Shown: positions 23,803 to 33,369 of the stretch, one piece after another | Layout: every line of letters begins with the position of its first letter | How positions within the stretch are numbered: the first letter of the stretch is position 1 | DNA from: Burkholderiales bacterium | GTDB taxonomy: Bacteria > Pseudomonadota > Gammaproteobacteria > Burkholderiales > Casimicrobiaceae | DNA: 33,369 bases | Direction of reading: 5' to 3' | Assembly: GCA_020851255.1 (NCBI GenBank) | Contig: JADZDA010000087.1 | Location: forward strand, 1-33,369 | Notes under the pieces: model-generated | What the model saw: the letters and a program-made list of their open reading frames with translations, nothing else | Told to the model about the DNA's origin: nothing | Databases searched by the model: none | Position numbers and translations under genes: made by a program

Positions 23803-25316
23803 CGCACGCGCCGGTGCTGAGGAGCCGGCTGTTCTGGGTCGGCATCCTCTACTTCGCCGAAGGTTTTCCGCTGGGCGTCTTCTACGAGATCTTCCCGGTC
23901 TATTTCCGGCAGCAGGGCGTCGAGCTGAAGCAGATCGGCGTGCTGTCGCTGCTCGGGCTGTCGTGGACGCTCAAGTTCCTGTGGGCGCCGGCGATCGATT
24001 ACTTCCGCCGCCATCGCCGGTGGATGGCGGCCGTCGACGTCGCGATGGGCGCGGTGATGCTGGCTTTCGCGGTGCAATCGGGCCTGGGTCCGATGGTGTG
24101 GGTCGCGATCGGCGTGTTCACGCTGCTGTCGGCCACGCACGACATCGCCGTCGACGGCTACACGATCGAGCTGCTCGCGAAGGACGAACTCGGGCTCGCC
24201 AACGGCATCCGCATCGGCGCCTACCGCGTCGGCATGCTCGCGTCGGGTGCGCTCCTGATGGCGTCCGACGCGCTCGGCTGGAGCGGGGCGTTCGTCGGCG
24301 CGGCGGTGCTCTTCTTCGGGCTCGCGGTCGTGAGCCTCGCCGCACCGCCGGAGCGGACGGTCGTCGTGCCGCGCGCGGCGATCGGCGAGGAGCTCGCCGC
24401 GCTCGCGCGTTCGCCGTCCGCGCTGGTCACGATCGGCGTGTTCGCGCTGGGCGTCGTCTGGCTCGTCGACGGCGCCGCGAAGTGGTCGTCGAAGGTCGAC
24501 GGATTCTGGGCGTGGGCCGCCGCGGGCGCGGCCGGACTCGCGCTGCTGGTGGCGCTCGCCGGGCGGATCGCCGGGCGCGGCGGGGAGGCCGGCGGACGGC
24601 CGGCGAACCCGGCCGACGGTTCGTCGAACCGGCCGGCCGGACCGTCCGACGCGCTGGCGGGTGGCGTCGTCTTCGGCGCGCTGCTGGAGTTGCTGCGCCG
24701 CCCGGGCATCGCCCCGGTGCTGCTGTTCATCCTGCTCTTCAAGCTGCCCGACGCGGCGATGGGCTTCATGGTGAAGCCGTTCTGGGTCGATTCCGGCTTC
24801 ACCGCGGCGCAGATCGGGCTCGTGTCGGTCAACATCGGCCTCGCGTTGTCGATCGCCGGCGGCATCGCCGGCGGCTGGATCACCGACCGGATCGGCATCC
24901 TGCACGCGCTGTGGACGCTCGGGTTGATCCAGGCGGCGTCGAACCTCGGCTACTGGGGCGCCGCGCTGGTGCTCCCGCCGCTCGCCGCCGGCGCCGTCGT
25001 GCCGGCCGGTCACCAGGCGATCCTCTACGCCGCCAGTGCGCTCGAATCGTTCACCGGGGGCCTCGGCACCGCCGCGTTCCTCGCGTTCCTGATGGCGATC
25101 GTGCGCAAGGACCGGGCGGCGACCGAGTACGCGCTGCTCTCGTCGGTGTTCGCGCTCTCGCGTTCGGTCGCCGGCTGGGCCGGGGGACTGGGCGCGCAGG
25201 AGATGGGTTACGCGAACTGGTTCCTGCTCACCTTCTTTTTCGCGCTGCCCGCGCTGCTGCTGCTGCCGTGGGTCCGGGCGATGTTGCGCCGCATCGAGAC
25301 GACCGCGGACGCGTAG
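23799..25316 (+). CDS. AmpG-like MFS permease
   Basis: 505 aa, about 12-14 membrane helices. The N-terminus matches the AmpG group: [27 protein letters not shown] and [12 protein letters not shown], followed by [15 protein letters not shown], equivalent to the family's conserved Asp loop. AmpG proteins import muropeptides (anhydro-murein fragments) for cell-wall recycling, but close substrates cannot be read from sequence. A polar, Pro/Gly-rich central loop (about 265-290) separates the halves. The start is a GTG sharing four bases (GTGA) with the metX-metW stop, so translation is coupled and the riboswitch may govern it too. The same gene order (metX, metW, ampG-like) is seen in Burkholderiales. 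Confidence 0.85.
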   Translation: MTHAPVLRSRLFWVGILYFAEGFPLGVFYEIFPVYFRQQGVELKQIGVLSLLGLSWTLKFLWAPAIDYFRRHRRWMAAVDVAMGAVMLAFAVQSGLGPMVWVAIGVFTLLSATHDIAVDGYTIELLAKDELGLANGIRIGAYRVGMLASGALLMASDALGWSGAFVGAAVLFFGLAVVSLAAPPERTVVVPRAAIGEELAALARSPSALVTIGVFALGVVWLVDGAAKWSSKVDGFWAWAAAGAAGLALLVALAGRIAGRGGEAGGRPANPADGSSNRPAGPSDALAGGVVFGALLELLRRPGIAPVLLFILLFKLPDAAMGFMVKPFWVDSGFTAAQIGLVSVNIGLALSIAGGIAGGWITDRIGILHALWTLGLIQAASNLGYWGAALVLPPLAAGAVVPAGHQAILYAASALESFTGGLGTAAFLAFLMAIVRKDRAATEYALLSSVFALSRSVAGWAGGLGAQEMGYANWFLLTFFFALPALLLLPWVRAMLRRIETTADA

Positions 25317-25355
25317 GCCGGTCCGCTGGCATCGACCTTGCGTGGTCCGGCCCCC

Positions 25356-26132
25356 ATGCCTGCCCTGCCGACCCTCGATCCGCGGAAATTCAGCGCGATC
25401 GCGCACCGCGACCACGACCATTGCAATCCGATGGCCGCGGCGAAGATCGAGCGGATCCTCGATCTGGTGACGCTCGACGGCGCTTCGCTCGCGCTCGATC
25501 TCGGTTGCGGACGCGCCGAGCTGGCGCTGCGGATCATCGAGCGCTTCGGGTCCACCGTGCTCGCCGTCGACCACTCGCCGTTCATGCTCGACGCCGCGCG
25601 CGAGCGCGCCCAGTGGACCGGCGCGGTCGCGAAGCTCCAGCTCGACGACACCGACATCCGCGCGTTCCGCGCCGACCCGGAGACCTTCCAGTTGACGGTG
25701 ATGCTGGGCGCGGGCGGCATCGACGGCGGCATCGCGGGCATCTGCCGGACCTTGTCCCAGTGGACCAAGCCCAACGGCTACGTGCTGGTCGGCGAGGGCT
25801 ACTGGAAGCGCAAGCCGTCCGCCGAGTACCTGGCGCTGCTGGGCTGCGACGCGGGCCGGTACGCCGATCACCGGGGCAACGTGCAGGCCGGCGTCGACGC
25901 CGGCCTGATCCCGCTGCACGCCGCGGTCGCGAGCGACGACGAGTGGGACGAGTACGAGTGGAAGTACTCGCGCGCGATCGAGCGCTACGTGGCCGAGCAG
26001 CCCGACGATGCCGACGGCCCGGCGATGCTCGAGCGCGTGCGCCGCTGGCGCGACGGCTACCTCCGCTGGGGCCGCGATACGCTGGGCTTCGGCGTCTACC
26101 TCTACTACCGCGGGCGCGGCCGTGCCCGCTGA
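25356..26132 (+). CDS. Class I SAM-dependent methyltransferase
   Basis: 258 aa. Motif I is LALDLGCGRAELA (about 46-58), followed by the acidic SAM residue in AVDHSPFML. The N-terminus has an unusual HRDHDHCNP segment shortly before the core. The C-terminal third is Trp/Tyr/Arg-rich (EWDEYEWKYSRAIERY), probably substrate-binding. Small-molecule methylation is likely, but the substrate is unknown. The TTG at 25338 would add six residues; the ATG at 25356 is preferred. It follows the permease by 39 bases and overlaps the DUF3052 gene by 11 bases, suggesting one transcription unit. Confidence 0.82.
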   Translation: MPALPTLDPRKFSAIAHRDHDHCNPMAAAKIERILDLVTLDGASLALDLGCGRAELALRIIERFGSTVLAVDHSPFMLDAARERAQWTGAVAKLQLDDTDIRAFRADPETFQLTVMLGAGGIDGGIAGICRTLSQWTKPNGYVLVGEGYWKRKPSAEYLALLGCDAGRYADHRGNVQAGVDAGLIPLHAAVASDDEWDEYEWKYSRAIERYVAEQPDDADGPAMLERVRRWRDGYLRWGRDTLGFGVYLYYRGRGRAR

Positions 26133-26583
26133 GCGCGAGCGCGCGTCCGGCACCGCCGGTTACTCCGGCACGCCGCTCGCTTCGAAGCTCGGGCTGAAGG
26201 CCGGCCAGCGCGTCCTGCTGGCGAACGTGCCGGCGAGCGTCGAAGCCGCGATCGCGGAGGCGCTCGCGGCGACACGTCGGCTCGTGCGCGCCGGCGCGTT
26301 CGACTTCGCGCTCGTCTGCGTGAACTCCCGCGCCGAACTCTCCGCGGCGCTCGATCGCCTGGCCCCGAAGCTCGACGACGCCGGCATGCTGTGGATCGGC
26401 TGGCCGAAGAAGGCGTCGGGGGTGGCGACCGACATGACCGAGGACGCGGTCCGCTCCGGCGCGCTGCCGCGGGGCCTCGTCGACGTCAAGGTCTGCGCGA
26501 TCGACGCGACCTGGTCGGGCTTGAAGCTCGTGCGGCGGCGCGAACTGCGCGCGGCGGGGCGGCGCCAGGGGGTCAGCCGGTAG
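26122..26583 (+). CDS. DUF3052 family protein
   Basis: 153 aa from a GTG at 26122, inside the end of the methyltransferase gene. The opening TAGYSGTPLASKLGLKAG is the hallmark of DUF3052 (PF11253). FDFALVCVNSRAELSAAL and MLWIGWPKKASGV are the other family blocks; the fold resembles a Rossmann-like domain without visible catalytic residues. Function is unknown. No membrane segment or signal peptide. Its last 11 bases overlap the end of the convergent ABC-F gene. The frame extends upstream to 26008 but only as a shadow of the methyltransferase. Confidence 0.8.
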   Translation: MPAERERASGTAGYSGTPLASKLGLKAGQRVLLANVPASVEAAIAEALAATRRLVRAGAFDFALVCVNSRAELSAALDRLAPKLDDAGMLWIGWPKKASGVATDMTEDAVRSGALPRGLVDVKVCAIDATWSGLKLVRRRELRAAGRRQGVSR

Positions 26584-28501
26584 CGGCGTCCCGTTCAGCC
26601 TGTTCGACCGCCTCGGCGATCTCCAGCCACTCGGCCTCGCGCCGCGCGAGCATCCAGGTGAGCTCGCCCACGCGCTCGATCGCGGGCTTCAATCGCTCCT
26701 TCGCGTCGTCGGAGTACGCCTCGGGGGTAGCGAGCCACGCGTCCAGATCGCGTTTCTCGGCCTCCAGCGCCGCGATCTCGGCCTCGAGCTTCGCCTGTTT
26801 CGCGACCAGCGGCTTGCGCGCGTCCGACCGGCGTTGCCGCGCCAGCGCTTCGGCACGCTTCTGCGCCCGGCGGTCGACAGCGCCCTCGTCCGGGTCGGCG
26901 CGCGTAGCACCCCCGTCGCGCCGCCTCGCCGCGAGCACCCAGTCGCGGTAGTCGTCGAGGTCGCCGTCGAACGGCTCGACGCGGCCGTCGTGGACGAGGA
27001 GCAGCGTATCGGTCGTCGCGGCGAGCAGGTGACGATCGTGCGCGACGACGACCAGCGCGCCGTCGAAATCCTGCAGCGCCTCCGCGAGCGCCTCGCGCAT
27101 CTCGATGTCGAGGTGGTTGGTCGGCTCGTCGAGGATCAGGAACTGCGGCCGCTGGCGCACGATCATCGCGAGCACCAGGCGCGCCTTCTCGCCGCCGGAG
27201 AATCGCGCGATCGGCGCGTCGACCGCCCCGCCGCGGAAGTCGAAGCCGCCGAGGAAGTCGCGCAGCGACTGCTCGCGCGCCTGCGGGTCGATGCGCCGCA
27301 GGTGCAGCAGCGCCGATGCGTCCGGGTCGAGCTGCTCGAGCTGATGCTGGGCGAAATAACCGATCGCGAGGTTCTGCGCGGTGTGCCGCTCACCGGCGGT
27401 GAGCGGCAGCACGCCGGCGAGCGCCTTGACCAGCGTCGACTTGCCCGCGCCGTTGGGGCCGAGCAGGCCGACGCGGTCGCCGGCCAGCACGCCCAGCTCC
27501 AGCCGCTCGAACACCGGCTTCGCCGGGCCGTAGCCGAGCGTCGCGTGCTCGAGCCGCACGAGCTGGCGCGAGTGCGTCCCGGCCGGCGCGAAGGCGAACT
27601 CGAACGGACTGTCGACGTGCGCCGCGGCGATCCGCTCCATCCGTTCGAGCGTCTTCAGGCGGCTCTGCGCCTGCTTCGCCTTGGTCGCCTTGGCGCGGAA
27701 GCGATCGACGAACGCCTGCAGGTGCGCGACCTGTCGCTGCTGCTTCGCGTAGGCCGCCTGCTGCAGCGCGAGGCGCGCCGCGCGCTCGCGCTCGAACGCC
27801 GAGTAATTGCCGGTGTAGGTGACGAGCGACCTGCCGTCGATGTGCACGATCGACTGCGCGACCGCGTCGAGGAAGTCGCGGTCGTGCGTGATCAACAGCA
27901 GCGTGCCCGGGTAGCGCTTGAGCCAGTCCTCGAGCCAGATCACCGCGTCCAGGTCGAGGTGGTTGGTCGGCTCGTCGAGGAGCAGCAGATCCGAGCGCGC
28001 GGCGAGCGCCTGCGCGAGGTTCAGGCGCATCCGCCAGCCGCCCGAAAAGCTCGCGACCGGATCGGCGTGCTTCGCGTCGACGACACCGAGCCCGGCGAGC
28101 AGTTCCGAGGCGCGGGCGCGCGCCGAGTAACCGCCGATCGCCTCGTAGCGATGGTGCAGTTCCGCGAGCGCGTGGCCGTCGGCGGCGTGCTCGCGCTCGG
28201 CTCGCGCGAGCGCGTCCTCGATCTCGCGCAGTTCGGTGTCGCCGTCGAGCACCCAGTCGATCGCGGCCCGGTCGACCGCCGGCGTCTCCTGCGCGACGTG
28301 CGCGATGGTCCAGCGCGACGGGAGATCGACGCTTCCCGCCTCCGGCGCGAGCTCGCCGCGCAGCAGCGCGAACAGGCTCGACTTGCCGCTGCCGTTCGGC
28401 CCGACGAGCCCCACGCGATGACCGGCGTGCACGGTCATCGACGCGCCCTCGACGAGTCGCAGCGCGCCGCGGGCGAGGGTCAGGTTGACGATGCGGATCA
28501 C
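26573..28501 (-). CDS. yheS: ABC-F ATPase, YheS-like
   Basis: 642 aa with two ABC cassettes and no membrane segments. The first has GPNGSGKS (34-41), FSGGWRMRL and LLLDEPTNHLD; the second has GPNGAGKST (near 345), FSGGEKARL and ILDEPTNHLD. The linker (about 235-310) is Lys/Arg/Gln-rich and helical, the tRNA-site arm of ABC-F proteins, and the C-terminus (about 545-635) is a charged coiled coil. Length and the MIRIVNLTLARG start match E. coli YheS. ABC-F proteins act on the ribosome; YheS helps relieve certain stalled complexes. It converges with the DUF3052 gene by an 11-base overlap. Confidence 0.88.
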   Translation of the reverse strand: MIRIVNLTLARGALRLVEGASMTVHAGHRVGLVGPNGSGKSSLFALLRGELAPEAGSVDLPSRWTIAHVAQETPAVDRAAIDWVLDGDTELREIEDALARAEREHAADGHALAELHHRYEAIGGYSARARASELLAGLGVVDAKHADPVASFSGGWRMRLNLAQALAARSDLLLLDEPTNHLDLDAVIWLEDWLKRYPGTLLLITHDRDFLDAVAQSIVHIDGRSLVTYTGNYSAFERERAARLALQQAAYAKQQRQVAHLQAFVDRFRAKATKAKQAQSRLKTLERMERIAAAHVDSPFEFAFAPAGTHSRQLVRLEHATLGYGPAKPVFERLELGVLAGDRVGLLGPNGAGKSTLVKALAGVLPLTAGERHTAQNLAIGYFAQHQLEQLDPDASALLHLRRIDPQAREQSLRDFLGGFDFRGGAVDAPIARFSGGEKARLVLAMIVRQRPQFLILDEPTNHLDIEMREALAEALQDFDGALVVVAHDRHLLAATTDTLLLVHDGRVEPFDGDLDDYRDWVLAARRRDGGATRADPDEGAVDRRAQKRAEALARQRRSDARKPLVAKQAKLEAEIAALEAEKRDLDAWLATPEAYSDDAKERLKPAIERVGELTWMLARREAEWLEIAEAVEQAERDAATG

Positions 28502-28804
28502 GGTGTCGGGCGCGAAAGGTCGGGCCTGGGATGGATCGGTCGTCGATCGGGGTGCTGCGAGCCATCGCCCGATTCATCGAGCGTCGAATGGGCGACCCGC
28601 GAACTCCCGGGCACCCGCCCGGCGCACGACGGACCGGCGGAACCACCCGGTCGTCGGCTGGCGCGATCGCGCCTCGATCGACGCGACCGTTGTCGCGATT
28701 ATCTCAGGTGGAGGGACCCGGTCCGCGCGCGCGTCCGATGCTGCCCGCGGGAGCGCCCGAACAGGCGCCGCTCGGGTCTCGACCCCGACGGTTGACGCTC
28801 TGGC
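28502..28804. other. Intergenic region upstream of the higB remnant
   Basis: 303 bases with no supported gene. It should contain the leftward promoter of the ABC-F gene. Just before 28805 another frame encodes LTLWHESG, resembling the L..W segment that precedes the Asp-Trp of HigB toxins, so the right end probably holds decayed toxin sequence. Short open frames here are not convincing. Confidence 0.5.
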
Positions 28805-29011
28805 ATGAATCCGGGCGACTGGCGTAGCCCGCAGGACATCAAGGACCGGTATGCCAGCGCCAGTCTCTGCGGCAACAACCGCGTCGTGTTCAATGTCGGG
28901 GGCGACAAGTACCGGTTGGTGGTCGAAGTGCAGTACCAGGCGGGCATCGTCTGGGTGAAATTCGTCGGGACGCATGCGCGCGGTACGACCGCATCGACGG
29001 GGAGACCGTGA
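28805..29011 (+). pseudogene. higB: Truncated, frameshifted HigB toxin
   Basis: 68 aa, while HigB toxins (RelE-like mRNA interferases, PF09907) have about 95-110. DWRSPQDIKDRYASAS, GNNRVVFNVGGDKYRLVV and VKFVGTHA are clear family blocks. The N-terminal third is missing from this frame; a trace (LTLWHESG) sits upstream in another frame. After GTHA the reading frame leaves the family pattern, but the shifted frame at 28984-29022 encodes YDRIDGETV, the normal end of HigB. The break lies in GCGCGCGG (28976-28983). It may be true decay or a sequencing error in a GC run. The present stop directly abuts the higA ATG. Confidence 0.78.
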
Positions 29012-29371
29012 ATGACCATTAAGCCGATCCGCAGCGACGAGGACCTGCGACGCGCGTTCCGGCACCTCGAAAAGGTCTTCCAGGCCGGGGAAGGCACCCC
29101 ACAGGCGGACGAGCGCGACGTGCTCGTCACTTTGATCGAGGCCTACGAGAACAAGCACTGCGACTTCGGCCCGGTCGATCCGGTCGAGGCGATCAAGTTC
29201 CGTATGGAGCAGGAAGGGCTGGTGCCCCGCGACCTCGAGCCGTACATCGGGCAGAGCGGCCGCGTCTCCGAGGTCCTGAACCGCAAGCGCCCGCTGAGCC
29301 TGCGGATGGTCAAGAAGCTGCACGACGGACTGAAGATTCCGTACGAGAGCCTGATGGCTGGGGTGCGGTAG
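29012..29371 (+). CDS. higA: HigA antitoxin
   Basis: 119 aa, typical HigA length. The N-terminus (MTIKPIRSDEDLRRA) and the middle (LIEAYENKHCDFGPVDPVEAIKFRMEQ) match the family, and the C-terminal half is an XRE-type helix-turn-helix (about 64-115) including GRVSEVLNRKRPLSLRMVKKLH. HigA binds and neutralises HigB and represses its own promoter. Here it appears intact although the toxin is broken. Its ATG follows the present higB stop with no gap; with the toxin frame restored, the genes would overlap by 11 bases. Confidence 0.92.
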   Translation: MTIKPIRSDEDLRRAFRHLEKVFQAGEGTPQADERDVLVTLIEAYENKHCDFGPVDPVEAIKFRMEQEGLVPRDLEPYIGQSGRVSEVLNRKRPLSLRMVKKLHDGLKIPYESLMAGVR

Positions 29372-29375
29372 AGCC

Positions 29376-29392
29376 CCGCGCGATTCGCGCGG
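29376..29392. terminator. Bidirectional terminator candidate after higA and xthA
   Basis: CCGCGCG (29376-29382) and CGCGCGG (29386-29392) form a perfect 7-bp stem with an ATT loop in the 26-base gap between convergent genes. No U-tract on either side. Confidence 0.5.
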
Positions 29393-29397
29393 CGCGT

Positions 29398-30174
29398 TCA
29401 TCGCAACTCGAAATCGTAGTCGATGACGAGCGGCGCGTGGTCGGAGAAGCGGCGATTGACGTAGATCGACGCCGCTCGCGCGGTCGCTGCGATGCGTGGC
29501 GTGGCGATCTGGTAGTCGATCCGCCATCCGACGTTCTTCGCCCACGCCTGGCCGCGGTTCGACCACCAGGTGTATCGCTCCGGACGCGGGTCGACGCGAC
29601 GGAACACGTCGACGAAACCCAGGTCGTCGAACACGCGCGTGAGCCACGCGCGTTCTTCGGGCAGGAACCCGGAGTTCTTCTGGTTCGAGCGCCAGTTCTT
29701 GAGGTCGATCGGCTGGTGGGCGATGTTCCAGTCGCCGCACAGCACGATCTCGCGGCCGCTCGCACGCAACCGTTGGAGTTGCGGGAGGAACGCGTCGAGG
29801 AACCGGTACTTCGCCGCCTGGCGTTCCGGACCGCTCGATCCCGACGGCAGGTACACCGACACCACGGACAGCCCGTCGAAATCGGCCTGCACGTAGCGGC
29901 CCTCGGCGTCGAACTCCGCATGTCCGAAGCCCGCGCTCACCTCGTGCGGCGCCTTCGCGTAGATCGCGACGCCGCTGTAGCCCTTGCGCTGCGCCGGCAC
30001 GAAGGTCGCGCGCGCCTTGCGCGGCGCACGCAGCGGCCCGGGTACGTCGTCCTCGAGGCACTTGATCTCCTGGACGCAGACGACGTCCCAGGGCTCGGCG
30101 CGCGCGAGCCAGCGCGCGAAGCCCTTGCGTTCGGCCGAGCGCAATCCGTTGACGTTGAGCGTGACGATCCGCAT
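29398..30174 (-). CDS. xthA: Exodeoxyribonuclease III (AP endonuclease)
   Basis: 258 aa, standard length. ExoIII cleaves DNA at abasic sites and degrades 3' ends during base excision repair (EC 3.1.11.2). The fold opens with MRIVTLNVNGLRSA; the metal-binding Glu36 lies in CVQEIK, VLCGDWNIAH holds the catalytic Asp/Asn pair, and SDHAPLVIDY near the end gives the active His. KNSGFLPEERAW is a further family block. The frame stays open upstream to 30381 but residues there are low-complexity, so the ATG at 30174 is the start. It is divergent from pyrE with 164 bases between. Confidence 0.94.
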   Translation of the reverse strand: MRIVTLNVNGLRSAERKGFARWLARAEPWDVVCVQEIKCLEDDVPGPLRAPRKARATFVPAQRKGYSGVAIYAKAPHEVSAGFGHAEFDAEGRYVQADFDGLSVVSVYLPSGSSGPERQAAKYRFLDAFLPQLQRLRASGREIVLCGDWNIAHQPIDLKNWRSNQKNSGFLPEERAWLTRVFDDLGFVDVFRRVDPRPERYTWWSNRGQAWAKNVGWRIDYQIATPRIAATARAASIYVNRRFSDHAPLVIDYDFELR

Positions 30175-30285
30175 CGGGGCTGCACCGGTTGTACGACCGT
30201 CGGTACCGGGACGCGGCGGCGCGTCCGGCGGCGGCGGCGCGCGAGTGTACACGACCGCCACGGGACGGGAACGCCCGGGCGCCGG

Positions 30286-30294
30286 TGCTATCCT
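30286..30294 (+). promoter_or_regulatory. Putative extended -10 of pyrE
   Basis: TGCTATCCT matches TGnTAnnnT and lies 44 bases before the pyrE ATG. No clear -35 element. Confidence 0.45.
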
Positions 30295-30338
30295 CGACGC
30301 CTCCGGGGTCGTTGCGACCCTCGCCGGCCGCGTACCGC

Positions 30339-30980
30339 ATGAGTGATTTCCGACAGGCATTTCTCGCGTTCGCCTTGGCACGTGACGTGCTTCGATTCGG
30401 TCGGTTCGTGACCAAGGCGGGACGCAAGACCCCCTATTTTTTCAACGCGGGGCTGTTCAACGACGGGGAGAGCCTGAAGCGCGTCGGCGAGTTCTACGCG
30501 CAGGCGCTCCTGGCGTCGGGGATGGCCTGCGATCAGCTCTACGGGCCGGCGTACAAGGGCATCCCCCTGGCGTCGGCGACCGCCATTGCGCTCGCGCAGG
30601 AGGGGCACAATCTGCCGTGGAGCTTCAACCGCAAGGAGGCGAAGGACCACGGCGAGGGCGGGACGATCGTCGGGGCTCCCCTCAAGGGCCGGGTCGTGAT
30701 CGTCGACGACGTGATCAGCGCGGGAACCTCCGTGCGGGAATCGGTCGAAACCATCCGGGCGCACGGTGCGACGCCGGCCGGTGTCCTGATCGCGCTGGAC
30801 CGGATGGAACGGGGCAGCGGCGAGGCGTCGGCGGTGCAGGAAGTCCGGGATCGGTACGGGCTCTCGGTCACGGCGATCGCCACGCTCGACGACCTGATGG
30901 CGTTCCTCGCGGCGCGAGAGGATCTGTCGAGCTGGCGCGGCGCGGTCGCCGACTACCGCGCGCAGTACGGTGCGCGGTGA
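30339..30980 (+). CDS. pyrE: Orotate phosphoribosyltransferase
   Basis: 213 aa, standard length. It joins orotate to PRPP, giving OMP in pyrimidine synthesis (EC 2.4.2.10). KTPYFFNAGLFNDG near the N-terminus binds orotate and PRPP, LYGPAYKGIPLA and FNRKEAKDHGEGG form the flexible catalytic loop, and VVIVDDVISAGTS (119-131) is the PRPP-binding motif. The frame is open back to 30189, but the ATG at 30339 begins the conserved protein. Divergent from xthA, an order common in Betaproteobacteria. Confidence 0.95.
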   Translation: MSDFRQAFLAFALARDVLRFGRFVTKAGRKTPYFFNAGLFNDGESLKRVGEFYAQALLASGMACDQLYGPAYKGIPLASATAIALAQEGHNLPWSFNRKEAKDHGEGGTIVGAPLKGRVVIVDDVISAGTSVRESVETIRAHGATPAGVLIALDRMERGSGEASAVQEVRDRYGLSVTAIATLDDLMAFLAAREDLSSWRGAVADYRAQYGAR

Positions 30981-31042
30981 GACCGGCCGCCGGGGCGATG
31001 ACGGCCCAGGGTCGAGTGCAGACGAGCACCGCGTGTATGGCG

Positions 31043-31048
31043 CACAAT
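31043..31048 (+). promoter_or_regulatory. Putative -10 of the DUF4124 gene
   Basis: CACAAT lies 55 bases before the GTG start and overlaps the alternative ATG at 31047, favouring the GTG. No clear -35. Confidence 0.25.
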
Positions 31049-31103
31049 GACCAGGGTCGCGGCGGCGACCGGGGCGCGGCCGGGAACGAAAACAGGTGAT
31101 GCG

Positions 31104-31823
31104 GTGAGCGGGCGCAAGGCGATATCGAGGCAGAGGATCCGGACGGCGGCGTGGGTCGCAGCGGCTGCGCTCGCGGCCGTGCCGTGCGCGGCGCAGGCGC
31201 AGAAGCTCTACAAGTGGACCGACGAGAACGGTGTCGTCCACTACACGGACAAGGCGCCGGACGCGACCCGCGGCGGCACGCAGCTCGACAAGCAGGGCCG
31301 GCCGATGCGCAAGATCGAGCCGGCGCCCACCGCCGAGCAGTTGCGTGTCCGCGAGGCCGAACTCGAGCGGCAGAAGGTGCTGGAGAAGGAACGCGAGATC
31401 GTCGAGCGCCGCGACAAGGCGCTGCTGTCGTCGTACACGACCGAGAGCGAGATCGACCTCGCGCGCGCGCGCGCGGTCACGACCGTCGAGTCGCAGATCG
31501 CTTCGGCACAGGCCTACCTCACGCAGCTCACCAAGCGACGCTCCGACATCGAGGGCCGCAAACGGGCGTTCAAGGACAAGCCGCTGCCGCCGGCGCTCGA
31601 GCGGGACAGCGAGAACGTCGAGGCCGAGTACGCGAAGAACAGCGACCTGGTCGCGCAGAAGCAGCGCGACCTGGTCACGATCACCGCCAGGTACGACGCC
31701 GACAAGACGCGCTGGCGGGAGTTGAAGGCGATCCAGGAGGCGAACGCCGCCGCGGCCGCGGCCAGCAACCGCCCCGGCACGGCTCCGGCAGCGCCCGCCC
31801 CGACCGCGGCCCCGCGCAAGTAG
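31104..31823 (+). CDS. Exported DUF4124 protein with coiled coil
   Basis: 239 aa from a GTG at 31104 preceded by AGGTGA (31094-31099). Residues 1-33 are a signal peptide ending CAAQAQ. KLYKWTDENGVVHYTDKAP is the DUF4124 signature, a small beta domain of periplasmic proteins. Residues about 75-215 are charged, heptad-like helices (coiled coil), and the tail is Ala/Pro-rich and probably disordered. DUF4124 proteins are envelope-located with no settled function. The ATG at 31047 would add 19 residues before the signal peptide and overlaps a -10-like box, so it is less likely. Confidence 0.82.
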   Translation: MSGRKAISRQRIRTAAWVAAAALAAVPCAAQAQKLYKWTDENGVVHYTDKAPDATRGGTQLDKQGRPMRKIEPAPTAEQLRVREAELERQKVLEKEREIVERRDKALLSSYTTESEIDLARARAVTTVESQIASAQAYLTQLTKRRSDIEGRKRAFKDKPLPPALERDSENVEAEYAKNSDLVAQKQRDLVTITARYDADKTRWRELKAIQEANAAAAAASNRPGTAPAAPAPTAAPRK

Positions 31824-31834
31824 CTCCGCCCTTC

Positions 31835-31858
31835 CCCGCGCTCCGCCGCGGCGGGGAT
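31835..31858 (+). terminator. Terminator-like hairpin after the DUF4124 gene
   Basis: A CCCCGCG stretch can pair with CGCGGCGGGG downstream with one bulge, a short distance after the stop at 31823. The U-tract is absent, so this is tentative. Confidence 0.35.
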
Positions 31859-31935
31859 GACGCTACGCCCGTCGCGGGGATCGACCGGCGCGTCGCGAAC
31901 GTACGTATCGGGCCGACCGCGCGCCGCGGATCGGC

Positions 31936-31941
31936 GATAAT
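31936..31941 (+). promoter_or_regulatory. Putative -10 of ettA
   Basis: GATAAT lies 35 bases before the ettA ATG, in the 153-base gap after the DUF4124 gene. No clear -35. Confidence 0.4.
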
Positions 31942-31976
31942 GCGCGGTTCCCTCCCTTCGAAACGCAGGCCCCGGC

Positions 31977-33369
<1,393 letters not shown>

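Noticed and set aside
28531-28827. 98-residue open frame before higB
   Set aside because: Arg/Pro/Gly-rich with no family resemblance apart from a short trace of decayed toxin at its end.

Overview
The window is a GC-rich (roughly 70%) bacterial chromosome segment. Gene content and order point to Betaproteobacteria, most likely a Burkholderiales-like lineage. Supporting this are gshB followed by an EIIA-Man-type protein, HPr and Enzyme I; metX/metW followed by an AmpG-like permease; the xthA/pyrE divergent pair; and lineage-typical surface proteins (IPTL-CTERM-like tail, DUF5648, DUF4124). The species cannot be named from sequence alone. No tRNA, rRNA, CRISPR array, insertion sequence or prophage was seen.

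Layout. 1-89: end of a protein with a GQQA repeat tail, then a terminator. 205-5538: secreted HExxH metalloprotease/propeller/barrel protein, PrsW-family intramembrane protease, TPR-glycosyltransferase. 5555-6004 (-): small membrane protein. 6089-10047: gshB and a phosphotransferase set (EIIA, HPr, a second HPr-like protein, Enzyme I) without a sugar permease, so probably regulatory. 10148-10780: HYR-domain surface protein. 10857-13668: a four-gene cassette of TlpA-like thioredoxin, DUF4266 lipoprotein, DUF3570 outer-membrane protein and ApbE flavin transferase. 13688-17280 (-) and 17614-20082 (+): surface-glycan genes (polytopic GT-C-like protein, GT2 polyprenyl-phosphate glycosyltransferase, methyltransferase, glycoside-hydrolase-like protein). 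20144-21610 (-): exported cytochrome c with Ig-like repeats. 21798-25316: SAM-II-type riboswitch, a metX-metW fusion and an AmpG-like transporter. 25356-28501: methyltransferase, DUF3052 protein and an ABC-F ATPase. 28805-29371: decayed higB toxin with intact higA. 29398-33369: xthA, pyrE, a DUF4124 coiled-coil protein and the start of ettA.

Main points. (1) The DUF3570 protein beside ApbE carries a perfect match to the ApbE flavinylation consensus Dxx[ST]GA[ST] and a second near copy, so it may be a flavinylated outer-membrane protein; this is the best candidate for an undescribed system. (2) A SAM-II-type riboswitch, with a promoter-like element just upstream, precedes a gene in which MetX and MetW are one polypeptide. 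(3) A second HPr paralogue lies between ptsH and ptsI. (4) A sugar-locus module is shared by a methyltransferase and a divergent glycoside-hydrolase-like protein whose expected acid/base glutamate is missing.
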